Positions 1-13,700 of a DNA stretch of 64,000 nucleotides are shown one piece after another. Positions within the stretch are counted from its first letter, which is position 1. Each line of letters starts with the position of its first letter. The notes beneath the pieces are model-generated. The model searched no databases, was not told the DNA's origin, and worked only from the letters and a program-made list of their open reading frames with translations. Source of the stretch: Clytia hemisphaerica (taxonomy: Eukaryota > Cnidaria > Hydrozoa > Leptothecata > Clytiidae); NCBI GenBank assembly GCA_902728285.1, contig CACVBU010000599.1:496001-560000 (forward strand), given 5' to 3'. The translations under genes and the position numbers were made by a program.

Positions 1-7
1 TGGGAAG
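1..7 (+). other. Probable end of 5' UTR exon of the stonustoxin-like gene
   Basis: The window opens with a purine-rich stretch directly followed by a perfect GTGAGT donor at position 8. The next usable acceptor is the pyrimidine-rich AG at 278-279, just before the start codon of the following gene. I infer that positions 1-7 are the tail of a non-coding leader exon, with transcription starting upstream of the window. Confidence 0.4.
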
Positions 8-288
8 GTGAGTCATTAGTGAATCTTTGTATCTGGATAGACAGTTAACTTATACGAATACATAGGATACTGATATTTAGAACGTTTCGGAGCAACGCAA
101 TTTAGCAGGTCCGTTCCAATGAAAATAGTGGAGCAAATGCATTATAATAATTTTTTTGCTTTTTTGACGTTTCGAATTTTCGGAACTGTTTCGTTTCGGA
201 ACATGGTGGAACCGTAACGTCTGGATAAGGTTGATGTGAGAATTAGAATCGTTGATTTATCCTTTTTATTTTCCATTAGGTGTCAGAC

Positions 289-1707
289 ATGATGAAGATT
301 TTACTTCTACTGTTCGTTACTCCTTATCTTGCGTTTGGTAAGTATACATTTCTTTTTATAAGAACATCCAAAATTTTTGAAGCCTTCAGATGTTGTTAAC
401 TTTTTGAGTTTCAAGCCTAAAGATGTTCTTAACATGTTCTTAATTTCACCATTTTGTGAGTGTTTTTGCCAATTTTCCTAAGAAACGGGTGTTTTTTAGT
501 CCACAAAGTCTTAAAATGTTCTTAACTTGTTCTTAACATTTTGGCCATCGAAGCGTCATGTTCTTATATAGTTTGTTCTTATAAAAAAACGTGTAAGAGT
601 TGCTCAAAATATTCCTATTCAAAGGACATCATCGAACGTATTTCCTCCATCTGCTTACACAGCATTTTCAAACCAAAGAATGAACAACTCAAGCGCCACT
701 CGCGAGCAAAAGCTTTTGTTTATCCTGCTTTGTCAGCATGGAGGCCCGGCTAATAAAATGTTATATCTATTCTTTTTTTATATAGATTTATCTCTCGTTC
801 TTACCTTGTTATTAAGTTGGTGTGCCTCTTGCTTGCCTGAGTGGCGACAATGTTCTGGTCTCAACTTCAACGCGTAAATCCAACTGTTCTAGAAATACAA
901 AACAAAATCTTTTTCTATATTTTTGCAGGTCAACGCACTATAAGATGTCCGTTTGGATTGTCCACATTTTCTGCTGACTCAGTAAATACTTATTTCCAAT
1001 GTCAATCAAACGGAGTGGCCACCCTTCAATCGTGTCCGAAAAATCAATTTTATTGGGCAAAATTCGGACGTTGTATGGAGTTAGAGAGACAGGAGAGAAA
1101 TTCAACAGATGTGAAATATTTGAATGATGTTCCTGTCTTCGGTCGAAACGTTCAAGTTGGTAAGAAGCATCCAATACTTTGTGCAAACGGTCCATATCAC
1201 GGCTCTAACTCCGGAAACTAGAAGCCCTTAACAAGGCTCTAATTTTAAATGGTCATAGCTCATAAACTTAACCCCCCCCCGTGATTTTAATGAGGCTGAG
1301 TCTATTCCACTTATCAGCGCCGTCCAGTCAATCAATCAATTATGTGTAAATAGTTTATCATCATTTTAACTTCAAAAATTAGCCAACAGGTAGCCCAGTC
1401 TGAATCACAGAACTTTACAGAGCCGCAGGCAGTATATAAGGAGCACGGATCCTTTAGTGGATGTCAGCAGCCTACCCATAACCAGGCTTTAATTTTAACC
1501 GTTCATAACTCATCAATCAAGTCTTACCTTTGTTTAGCTACCGTTAGTAAGAGCATGGAAATTTAATCGAAATGACATTTAGAATGCAATCCCCACAAAA
1601 ACAGCTAATTTTCCACCAAAATTTACCAAAAGCAGTTAGAAATTCTTTAATAAACATTTATCTATTTATCTCGTGACTTTTGGGCGTTTCGTTGGAACTG
1701 TCAACTT

Positions 1708-1738
<31 letters not shown>

Positions 1739-4700
1739 CAGGCGATTTATACAACGCACACGCAGATCGTATCGTGTCTGGTGAAAACCTCTTCACTCAA
1801 GAAACAATCGACCGTGAACGCCACCGAACCACGCGCACAGGGTCCAGCGCCAACTTGTTCAGCGCGCGCACAACAAGCGACCGCTTAGATGGAATGAGGA
1901 TGAGCAAGAGAATGTCTGTCAGCTTCCTTTGTAAGTTTTTCCACTTAACCACTAACCTTTATATATCCCTGGACCAAGCTATACCCGCCATTTTTTATCA
2001 AAGTTTTGAATTGGTACCCGTATAGAAACCATTGTAGTGTTAAATCTTGCCTAACGACAAACGGCGCTACATCCTACAACTGTACAATCGAAGTGGATCT
2101 AGCGCTCTCGATGCGGGTACAACTTTAAAAAAAACTCCGATCAATATATATTGCTTGGCCGAAATTGAGAAACTTGGTCCAGGGTATTTAAAGGTCAGTG
2201 CATTCAACTTTTATTCGAAATTTTATCGTTCGAGTCTTTCTGTAATTCGAACAAAAACATTGTTCTTCGTAGTTTAAATATTTCTCTAATTCAAGTTTAA
2301 GTTGTTGTTGGTCCCTCAAAAATCGAATAAGAGAAAATCAACTGCATTCATGATATTCATGACGTGATGTTTTCTACAGAAAGACCACGGTTTTCGCCAG
2401 TGGTGGCAAAATTTATACGGCTTTTGTCTAGTTTAGATTTGCCACTACTGGCTAAAACCGGGGTCTTTCCGTAGAAAACATTTCATGACGTATTCTTCAG
2501 TGATTGTTTTCATCTGTTAAGTGTTTTTTATTTATTTTGGGCATCGCAAAAATTAAAGATGCAAATGCAAATGCAAATACTCTTAAAACAAAATAATGAC
2601 AGTTGTTTCGACGAAAAAATCTTAATATATTTCGACTTTGCTTGTAGTTTTAAATCCTTTATTTTTCAATTCAGCTGGGTTACTGAAAACAAGTGGAAGT
2701 GGGCGATTTCTTTACTCTGCCAACCCTACAGAGGACGAGCGAACCATCACTTTCGAACACCAAATCACTACGCATGCGCTGTCAATGAAAAACAACATCC
2801 AGCCTGAAGGCGGTGTGTGTGACCAAGACACAGAGGCTACACATACAGTGAGTTCAGTGACATACGGGCTAGATTGTTGGATGACATTCAGAAGGATGGT
2901 TAAGAAGAACGAATCCAGAGGTAAACAATTTCTCGTATCACTATTTCTTGTTGGACAATTTTTCAATATTTCAGCCTTTCTTTAGCCTATACTAGAGCCA
3001 CCCGCCTTTTTTTACGCAATTAACGTCTATTCCACTTAGCGACTTTGTCGAATGTTTTGAGCCCGGGTTTTCGGGCTCTAAACATTTGATTTTTTAACGT
3101 CACTTTTAATTTTCGAAGCTCCAGCAGTAGCAAAATAATCTAATTTGCGTCAAAACACTTGAATAGCTTCTATTTTTCGAAAATCGTCAAAATGGAACTC
3201 ACTAAGAAATGAGATGAAAAATCCCGGTTTTTAGTGAGGAGCTCGCTAGTCGTTCTAAAGAAGACAAAAATTTATTTCCGATCCGATCACACTGTCTCAA
3301 TGAAACACTACTCCTCTGTAACTCATTACCGAGTTTATGTATGGGTGTTTTTCAGCGACGGAGACGGTAAGGTTCTAATTTGACTAGATCATGATCAACT
3401 GAGGACGACGGTAAATCAGCACTTTTACCGTCCTCGATTTTGCAGGTCAGGATTGCGGGTTTTTCAAAATCGCTTCAGTTACTCTACCGTCCCGTCAAAA
3501 GTTCAAATACATAAACTCGCTATTATTGACTGTAAGCAAGACAAAAAGCAGCGACAAAACCCTTATAAACACCAAATCCGAAGGAAGTTTCTTTGTTAAA
3601 GATTGGGTCCTCTAGCACTCCTTAGGTTAGTTTTTAGGCAATTCAAAGGTTACACCCTACAATGTTAAGATATACTTTATTGTGAGGTATTTAATTTACA
3701 TGTATGCAAAGCAGAGCTGCTCAATTGTCAAACATGTATCTTCAAAAACATACTCTTTTCTCGTACAATAGTTGGCGTTGACAACCGATTACGTCATTTT
3801 GCATCCAAGATGGCGTTCTATGCTACGATGGTTGATTCTCAATACACAGAAGAAGAAAGAGAGTTCTTACAAGACATGAATGTTGAGGTGTATGTCGACT
3901 TCGCCACTGATTCTTTGGGTTCACTAACTTACCAACAAGCTACACGAATCTACAAGCGATTACCAAGTAAACAAAGTACTTTTACGGCGAATGCCCGGGG
4001 GGGGGGCACTCGATTCAAAAACGACCATACGTGCGGCCCAAAATTAGTCCTTTACGTCGAAAGGGCCAAAGAGAAATAAAAAAATGTTGAAAGTTGTTGC
4101 CATGGATCCTTTCTTTTTTCCGTCTATCAAAACGTACCGAGTGGTTTTTCAAAAAGAAGGTCAATGTTTTTCTGCAGCGAAATCTTCGCATGAGAAGAAA
4201 TACGATGATACAACCACCATAAAAACTATTTCAACTACAAAACCTTTTTTAATAATTAAGATTTATATAACACAGCAAGAAATTTTATAGAGTGTGCTTA
4301 AAGTTAAAGGTTTTATTTCTACATAAGTGTTCCCGTTTCATATCAGACACATACCGGGTGTCTCTGAAAAAGCTTCCCCTTTTTGATTCAAAATTACGAA
4401 AAAGTGAAAAAATGTTTTAGCTTGATTTTTTCAAAATCGTTTAGAGGAGGGTTTAACTTAAATTTTGGTACATCAAACTTTAAAATTGCTTCATTAGATC
4501 AAAAGTTATGACAAAAAGAGTAAAAAAATTGTTTTCAAAAAGAGCGCAAAAAGATGAAAAAACAGCGAAAAGTTTTCACTCTTATTTAAAAACAAAACCT
4601 TTAAACAATATATTTTTGTCTTTTCACAGCTTTGTTGGGAAACGCGCCAGATTATAAATCGTCCAAACCAGTCATGATGGACATCGTCCCTCTCTCATCA

Positions 4701-7700
4701 TTCTGTGACAATGGAAAACACCAAAAACCGAAAGTCGTTAAAGAGATGGGCCAATCAGTGCAAAGAACCTTAATGAACTTCATGCAAAATCTTGAAAACT
4801 TCCAATCCAAAGCAGCTTCGATGTCCATTAAAGATTCCATCCTGGCTTTCGATGATTCCAACATTCTCCGATGGTTCCAAATTGCACTCAGTGATAAATT
4901 AAAGCAGCTCGAACGCTACATGAACGAGATCGTCCCGCGCGTTCGAAGCGGGGATCAAAGCGAACGCGAGATCATTAACTTGATGGGAGACGACTGGATG
5001 TATCCATTCACTTTGGAGAAATGTAAACAATTCTTGAATGAGCGAGAAAAAGAGGTAAGGACCTGTTTACATTAGCAATTGTGTTCGGAAATACTGTTGA
5101 TTAAGCGCTTCGGTCAAAAAACATGATTATTTCATCAATCAAAAGGTTCGACTAAAGTTTCAAGTTTGAGACGAAAATAACCCATCTGAGGTCAAGAATG
5201 TATCCCGGAAACTGACAAAATTTCGAAACTCCAGAAATTTGTTCTTGAAAAACTTCATCCCACGAATATTCCAGATATCAATTTATTTTGTGGATCATTC
5301 AAAGTCAAGCATTATTCGTACAAAATGCTCACAAAATGATATAATTAAGAACATCTTGAGAACATGTTTAAGCTTAAATCTCAAAAAGTTAAGAACTTTC
5401 GAATGCTTCAAAATTTTTGGATATTCTTAAAAAATTAATTTTCTACGACAGGTTGAAGTGATGGAGAACATCTTAGACATCTTCAAATACGATCACCAAC
5501 AAAACACTTATGACGTCACACAGCAACAACAAAATGATGAATCAGCAAAACAGCAACAACAACAAAACGTAGATATCAAAGCGACATGGCGAGCACTTGA
5601 GTCGTACGTCAAGAACGACAAATTGGTAGCATTCAACATCAATGTTATGAGTGACGTCATGGATATTGAAAGGTAAGACGAGAGTGTCTCATGTGCAATG
5701 AACTCAGAATAATGTTGAGTCTATTCCTACCTGGAAAAGTGTTAGCCTAATCAGTCAAAAATATTTTAATTAGTCTTAACAAGAAAATTTCCCATTTGTT
5801 CGACTTTTCTTCACAGACCCGCGGGGAGCCCAGCCCCACTGGAAAGATTGACAAAAATTTCGTCCCCGGTGGGAAAATACCTTACAATTTCAGCCCCACT
5901 TGGAAATTAACTTTTATTCCATCCCCATTCGAAATTCAATGTTTAAAAATTGCACATCTAAACCATCACCACTGAATTTTTTAACCTTGGAACAAAGGGA
6001 TTTCTATCCCCATTGTGATTTCAATAGGAATTGTTAGCCCCACTGAGGAAAAAAGTTCTAACGGGGCTGTGAGACAGGGGTGTAATAATAGTCTTCGAAT
6101 GAAGTTGACGTTGAAGTTGACGTTGTCATATTAGGGATTTGAACGATCAGTAATAAAAAAAATCCACTACAAATTTGTCTTCTTTTTTCTTTTTGTTCTT
6201 ATTTAACAAACAGCAATAGTAGCCCCCATAGTACTTTGAACTTTCATTTATAACAGTGATTACAGCAAGGTTTTCCGTTTGGGACGAAAGATGGTTTTTA
6301 CAAAGCAAACTAGCAGGTATTCTTGAAATTTTGGTGAATGATGAAGACGTAAAAGCCTGTTTATAAAGGGGATCAAGCAGTTAGCACATAATACCCATGA
6401 CACTTGATACGGTGGTGGTCCATTTTCAAAATTGGGAAAAAGTTAGTACACCCAGTGAACTAAGTGCAAAAACAGGTGGTATGCTTTGCAATGAAGAGCA
6501 AATTGTGTGTACTAACTGCCAAAAATCAAGCTTTTTTGGAAAAACAGTTGAATTTTGAGGAAAATTTCAAAATTCAAGAAAAAAATTCCAATCTTAGAAA
6601 AATGATTTTCAAATTTGAAAATAAAAAAAGTATTCTTTTCTAGAATATGTTAATTTTTAACATAATTTCAAAATCAAAGAAGTTGAAAAGTTTCCCCAAA
6701 GGCAAATTTTGAAAAATGCATTGGCCAAAATGCGATTTTGGGTTATATCAAAATTTGACCTCAAAATCAGTTAGTACATTGTGAACTAAGTGACGAGGCG
6801 TGGTGGTCCTTATTAAAATTCTCAAAAATCAGTCAGTAGTCATAGTGTTCCGGAGTAACTGCTTGACACCGTCCTGCTTTATAAACTTCGTTAAAACGGA
6901 AATCCAGAACAACTTTCAACACTTTTAAACATCAAATCGTCTGTTTATTTATTCATTCATTTTCTTTCATCACACAGGTTCCTTCAACCGGGCAGAATGG
7001 AAGAGAAATGGTGGCTAAGCAATGAAACTATTCTTTACAATATGGCACAAAGAGCTCGTCAATTCAAACAATTTACAGACCAGAATTCCGCACCACAAAA
7101 ATCCGGATACTTAGTTCGCTTTGTGCGTTACCGTGACGACGAACCTTTCAGTGTTTTCTCATTTTCCGGACCACAAGGACAAAGCAAATCGGAAATATTC
7201 AATATTCCAATCAGACCAGAACAACCTGTGGAGAAAGAAGTTGGAGTTGATCACATCACATTGGGAATCAACAAAGTTCCCTATGGAAATTCTTTTTACC
7301 AAAGCCTTGTTGTTTTCTGGAAGAGACAAGGTTAGACTATTTGAAGAGTAGATTTTCATTGAGTTTAAAACTTCGAAGGGGCTAAGCTCTAGTTTAGACG
7401 GCCGACTTTCTGCCCTGCCTATTCTAATTGTTATAGTAGGCAAAAAGTGGGCACAAAGTTGGCAGTAAAAATCTTTGCTTGGAAAAGAATGAAAGAAGAC
7501 ATTGCATTGACGATGACGTCAAAAGATGGTAATGCATTGACTTCAGACAGCCCACTTTATGCTAACTTTATGCTAAATTCATAGGCAGGGCTAACAGTGG
7601 GTCGTCAAAACAAGAGCTAAGAGTTGAAAGTCTTGGGTGGGCAAAAGAAGCCACTTATTTCCCATCTGCCAGATTGAAAGTGAAATCCATCACTAGATTT

Positions 7701-10700
7701 CGAAAAACATATTCTCCGTGAAAACAAATAAGGTGCTGCGTTCAATCTGTATTCTAAGAGCGGCACAAATCTTAGGACTTCACCTTTGCTTGCTTGAGAA
7801 AAGTTGAAGATTCCTCTCTGGTCTTTCGGGCTTTAAACTAAGTGATATTTCACTAGAGCACACCTTTTTTGCTAATAAACTACACGCTTTTTTTTAATAA
7901 GAATACACTTTATAAGAATGTCTATGATGAAAATGACCAAAAAACTAAGAATGTTTTAAGAATATCACCATAATGGAATTTTGCTACTAAAGCTAAGAAT
8001 GACATTTTAAGAGCATTTTCAATTATAAATTATCAATTATCCCCAAGTTAGGCTCACTCCTTTTACAAAAGTGCCATTTTTTTGCTTGAGACATATGTAC
8101 TAAATGTTAAATCTAGTATGAATTAGGATCCTAACCTAAGAATGTGCTGTAAGAATATTTTAGGATGATTTTCCCAAAAAAGTTAGGAATATCCATGATG
8201 AAATGGATTTACACCATTCTTATAAAAAAAGTGTCTATCCTTTTATCACAAAACGTCGGGAGCAATCCTGTCACAAAGCTTAAAAACAGTCGCACTACAC
8301 GTCTTTTTTATAAGAACATCCAAAATTTCTGAAGCCTTGGGACGTTGTTAACTTTTTGAGTTTTTAGCCTAAAAATGTTCTTAACATGTTCTTATTTTCG
8401 CCATTTTTGAGTATTTTAGTCTACAAAGCCTTAAAATGTTCTTTAAAAATGTTCATAACATTTTGGCTATTGAAACCTTATGTTCTTATATGATTGGTTC
8501 TTATAAAAAAACGTGTAGGAGTTGGAATTACACTAAAAGTAGAACGATAAAGTTCGATCGCGAAACTTTTGAATATCAAGTATTTAAGGTTAATCAGTAA
8601 TTTTGTTGTAACAGTCACTGTTGAAAATGAAACAAACTGTTTATAAATCCCATTATCTTTCGATCAAAAAGATGTTGAGCTCCCATTTCTAAATGCAAGT
8701 ATTTAAGGTTAATCAGTAAGTAGTGTATTGAAAATGAAACAAACTGTTTATAAATTTCCTTCGATTAAGAAGATGTTGAGCCTTTCATTTCTAAACGCAG
8801 ATCCCCTCCTTTGGATATTTTAGGATCGGAAAACTATGAACAAGCTAACAAATATGACATCAAAGATATCCATCGAAATCTCGAACAAATCATCATCAGG
8901 TATTGCATATTAATTTTTATTCTCGGGTACCTAATAAGCGTCCCCCCGCCCCGTTAAAGAAAATTTTCCATCCAGAATATTCTTATTCCGACCCCATCGC
9001 TTATTAATTTTTAATAAAAATACTTTTGAAAGTTCCCTTTTTTGCCCTAATTCTGCTGCATTAACCTCCTTTTCAAAAATTTTCCACCCAGGACATTTTT
9101 ATTCCAACCCCCCCCCCTTATTAAGTTTTGAGAATTTGTCCACCCACCATGCTCATTCCAAACCCCTCCAGTTTATTAGGTACCCAGAGTACCAAATATT
9201 TGACACCTCCCCCCTGGTATACAGAGAACAATAGAAATGACGTCATTCAAACAAGACGTAGGCCTTTGCTAGACCCCTTCTCCTTTCCTTCACTACGTAC
9301 GTTCGGTATTGATGGTTCACTATGCTATTCCTACTGCAATGTCCATTCCTCCCCTATTTTCTATTTTGCTGCTGGTCGACTAAATTCCTGCAAATTTTCT
9401 GTCCAACTGGTAGAAAAGATCGACTTAAGTTTGTTTTTTATAATATCTCTTTTATCTCCACTTTTCATCTAGAAACTTAAACCCATCCACAGATTACGAA
9501 TTCCAATTCGCTTACGACACAGAATTTGGACAATCGAGGCTGTCCGAAATGAGTGATGTCATTCGAACCAAGGTGGCCACTAAGCCAAGAAACTTGAGAG
9601 TTGTCAACAACACTAACGAAGAGATCAGTTTGGCTTGGGATGAGCCATCCATGATGGCGGACAATCGTTCTGTTGTTTACTACACTGTATCTATGTTCAG
9701 TAAGTTGCACATACTAAGAAATGGTTTTCCTTCAAAAATACAGTGATTGGTTTTCCTTCAAAAATACAGTGATTGGTTTTCCTTCAAAAATACAGTGATT
9801 GGTTTTCCTTCAAAAATACAGTGATTGGTTTTCCTTCAAAAATAATTTACGTTACACCAAATACGGTATTCTACATCCAAATACGCTTCCAAAAATGTAT
9901 AGTTTGTTATGGTTTAGGGACTGGAACTGGGGCGGGAAAATTAATGCAATTCTGGGACATGCATTAAGTTACCCGCTATTTTTTTTCAAGGATACAAGAA
10001 AATATTTTCCTTCAAGGATACTAGAAATTATTTTCCTTCAAAAATACAAAAAAGGATTTTCCTTCAAAAATACAAAAAAGGATTTTCCTTCAAAAAAACA
10101 ATTGTCGGCTTCCCTTTACTTATTAAAAAAATATCATTTTCCTTCAAAATACAAATAGTGATCTTTCCCCAAAATTAAAACAAATGATTATCCCTCAAAA
10201 ATACAAGAAATCAACCTTCTTCAAAAATACAAAGTATAATACCTGTATGGTGTACCATTTCAAGATATTTCCACTGCTTCCAAGAGCATATTGTGTAGCA
10301 TAATAGCTCATTTGACAACCACATTTAACACTTCATATACCGTTTCTTTAACCGACAATCTAAGGAAACAAATCATAATAGGGAAAGATAAAGATAAAGT
10401 GACACCTTATCATAGACTAATTAAAAAATAATTCATAAAAAATAATATAGTTTCCATAACTCGAATAACATAAATTAATTTGTTCGAGTTAAGGAGACTG
10501 GTTTAATGGACATTGTTAACTAAAAGGACTAGAAGGAGACATTCGAGTTATAGAGGTTCGAGTTAAAGAGTTTCCAATGTATTTTGTGGTTTGTAAAAAA
10601 TTCCAGAAATACATATTTTCAAAAATACAAAATATTTTTTTTACATTATCCATAGGAGACAACAAAACAATCCGTCACTTGACAGTTGAAAACAGAGAAG

Positions 10701-13700
10701 CGAGATTCAACCGTATGACATTTATGAAGATGGGTGAATACAAATTCCAAGTGGTTGCCATGGTGACCAAGATGGAAACAAGTTTACCAAGTGAAATGTT
10801 GATGGTTCAAAAATGCCCCAATCCCCCACGTGAAATCTTCTTACAAGAGAGAGAGGTATGAAAAATGTGTTAAATGGTGGATTTTTCCTAAGCGTTTTCT
10901 TCTGTGAAAATTATTGGAAAACTGTTTGATTTTCATTAGTAAACGACCACGGTTGTAACTATAAATATGTTGAATATTTGATTTTTCCAACGCATTGCAT
11001 TATGTGAAAGCTTATGTGAAAATAATCTTTTGAATGAACTCAAATGACTTCCATTTAAACCATTTTAAGGTAGAATTTTTTAACAGCTAAGTGGACGGTT
11101 AGTTATTTTTTCATTCTGTAATCAGATCAATTCGATTTAATCTAATTCAATTTTGTGAGCTAATTGATGTAACAAGTTTATTTTACTTATTCTTTGTACG
11201 TATCTTAATTTACTGCTGAAACTTGATTAATCTTATTTGGGGCCTGATGCTTTTAAATCATAACATTTCTCCATTCTACAGTATTCTTTCGTTGCCCTAA
11301 ACTGGGACCACAAGAACTCGGACCAAATGAACAACACCAACGAAGACAATCAATTGGAATACATTGTGTACTATGCTCCAAGAAATGAAAACAATAATAA
11401 TGGTTCAATTGACTCATGGAAAACCATCAGAACTCAGTTTTCGGGTATTCTTCTTAATGACTTGAAAGAAGACGAGAAATATATCGTAAAAATAAAGGTA
11501 AGAAAATCGAAATCGAAATTTCTGCTTGCTCAAACAAACAAAAAGGCATTAAAAATAATATTTGTACCTTATCAATGTACTAAAAATTCTCATTATTATA
11601 TCCATCTACATAGTTGCGTCATTATACCGCTAATAACTAACACGTACTATTACTTATACTTCTCTTCAGGGTTTCTCTAGTCTACAGAGAGATCTGCTCT
11701 TAAATTAAAATTTTGCTATTGATAATACATTTTTAATTTTTTCCTTCGAAAATACATTTGGATTTCCTTGAAATTCTATAATTACACTCCCACACAGGTC
11801 AGCACGAACGACTGCACCAGTGAATTTTCACGCCCACTTTACTTCTCGACACGTCAATCAAACCAAACAGAGAGTTTGATGGAACAACAGATGAGCAACT
11901 TCACACAAAAATTCACCGATGAAGCTGAAAGAGTTCATCAATCTGTGCAACAAATGAATCAATTCATGAATGAACAAATCAAAAACCAAGTAAGCTTTCA
12001 TGTAATTTCAGAGTCAACATTAAGTTTGTGGATAAGTTACGCTGGACTGCACTGAACAATGTAATCCAATGGAAGGAATTTTATGAATGGTTTAAGTTTA
12101 AGAGCAATATTCTATGCAGCCAGGCCATATTTTAGAAAGGCAGGACGGCGTCCGTTGGTGACCAAAAAGGGCACTCTTTGTAGTGTTTTACCACGAAAAA
12201 GGCTGCTTTTACCGAAATTTTAGTGATTTCCAGGAGGGACAGCGTCCGGGCATTAAAAATGATCTGCAGGCGATGTTACTGTGAAATTTCCCTGCATTGC
12301 TGGATATTTCGTACACAATACTAAAATTTTGGGTCCCGAGAATACATAACAAAGGCTTGAGTGCTAGTTGAAGGTGTGGCTTTTTTTACCAAGGGTAAAG
12401 TCTGACTTTGAGAGAAAATATTTCAAGGTCACATAGGTCTCCTATAATTTTCTGACAGTGAAGTGTTGAGTAACCCAAAAAAACTCATGTGATCTCAATC
12501 CCACTTTTCATTTGGCGGTCTGAACCCCCCCCCCATTTTTATTTCACTCCCCCCTATATTGTGTATCCCCCTATTTTAGAAAAATGTCGAACCTGCGCTA
12601 TTTACAGCAGCAGTCCACTAGTCATTCAAAACCAAAAACATTGAAATTTGTATTATATGAAAAAAAGAGTTCAGCATGGAGCCGCAGTCAAAAATTTAGC
12701 TACCTACACTTGTTTTTTAGTTGTCCCACACCAAATATCTAAATCATCATAAAATATGATAGATATTTTGACCAAAAGTTGTTATCCCCATATATTTACT
12801 TGACCCCCCCTAAAATCTCAAACCCCCCATTTATTCAGAAAATCTCATATCCCCCCTATAAAGCACTTTTGGAAAAGTTGGATCCCCCTTAAAAAAAGGG
12901 GGGTTCACACTATGTGAAGCTTTGATTATTTAGCATGGAGCACTTAGGAACTTTATTTAAAACTGCTGCTTAATCTTTGCAATCTTTCAATAGTGATTTT
13001 TAAACAATATATTTTTTTATATTTCCAGACCGAAATGATGATGAACCAAACAGAAATTTTGATCCAAAATCTTCAATTCAAAGTCATGAAAGGTAAGTAG
13101 GTAAAAGATAGGAAGAGTTGACCAATCATGCTTGAACATATTACTTCGTAAGGAACATACAAATGTCACTATGTTTTTTGGGCAGGTCTAAAACGCCTAA
13201 TACCTTCTACTTAATACTTACTACCTAATACTTAATATTTACTGTATATACCTCAAAATTGCTCGAAAATACCTTTAAAATAATCAGCATGCCCAATTCG
13301 ACCTAATCTGAAAATTTTGTGTTAAAAAAATTTAAACTTTTTGTCTTATAGCGTTTTGAAGACATGAAAGTATTTTCTCTCTTTTTTGCTCTTCGCTTTA
13401 TTTTCCCGCGCTTTTTCTATAAAGTTTACAGACTACACACATTTTGTCGAGACACACTTTTTCTTAGGAGAAAAATATTTCGTTAGCTCATATTAGCTTT
13501 ATTTATAAGAATCAGTCGATCTGAAAATAAGTAAGTATGCCCCTGTTTCATTGGAGCAGACGTAACTGAAGTAGATGGCAGAGAATATTTAGACATGACT
13601 TGATTTTATTACAAACCTGATTTACAAATGACCCTTTCGAGCCAGAATATTGACAGGGTCATTTAATATGGCCTTTTTAAACTTCATTATAGTAAGAATT

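Noticed and set aside
2047..2277. Open frame in intron 3 with protein-like composition (PNDKRRYILQLYNR...)
   Set aside because: No acceptor keeps it in frame, and exon 1742-1930 joins exon 2675-2920 perfectly in phase across the family-conserved region without it.
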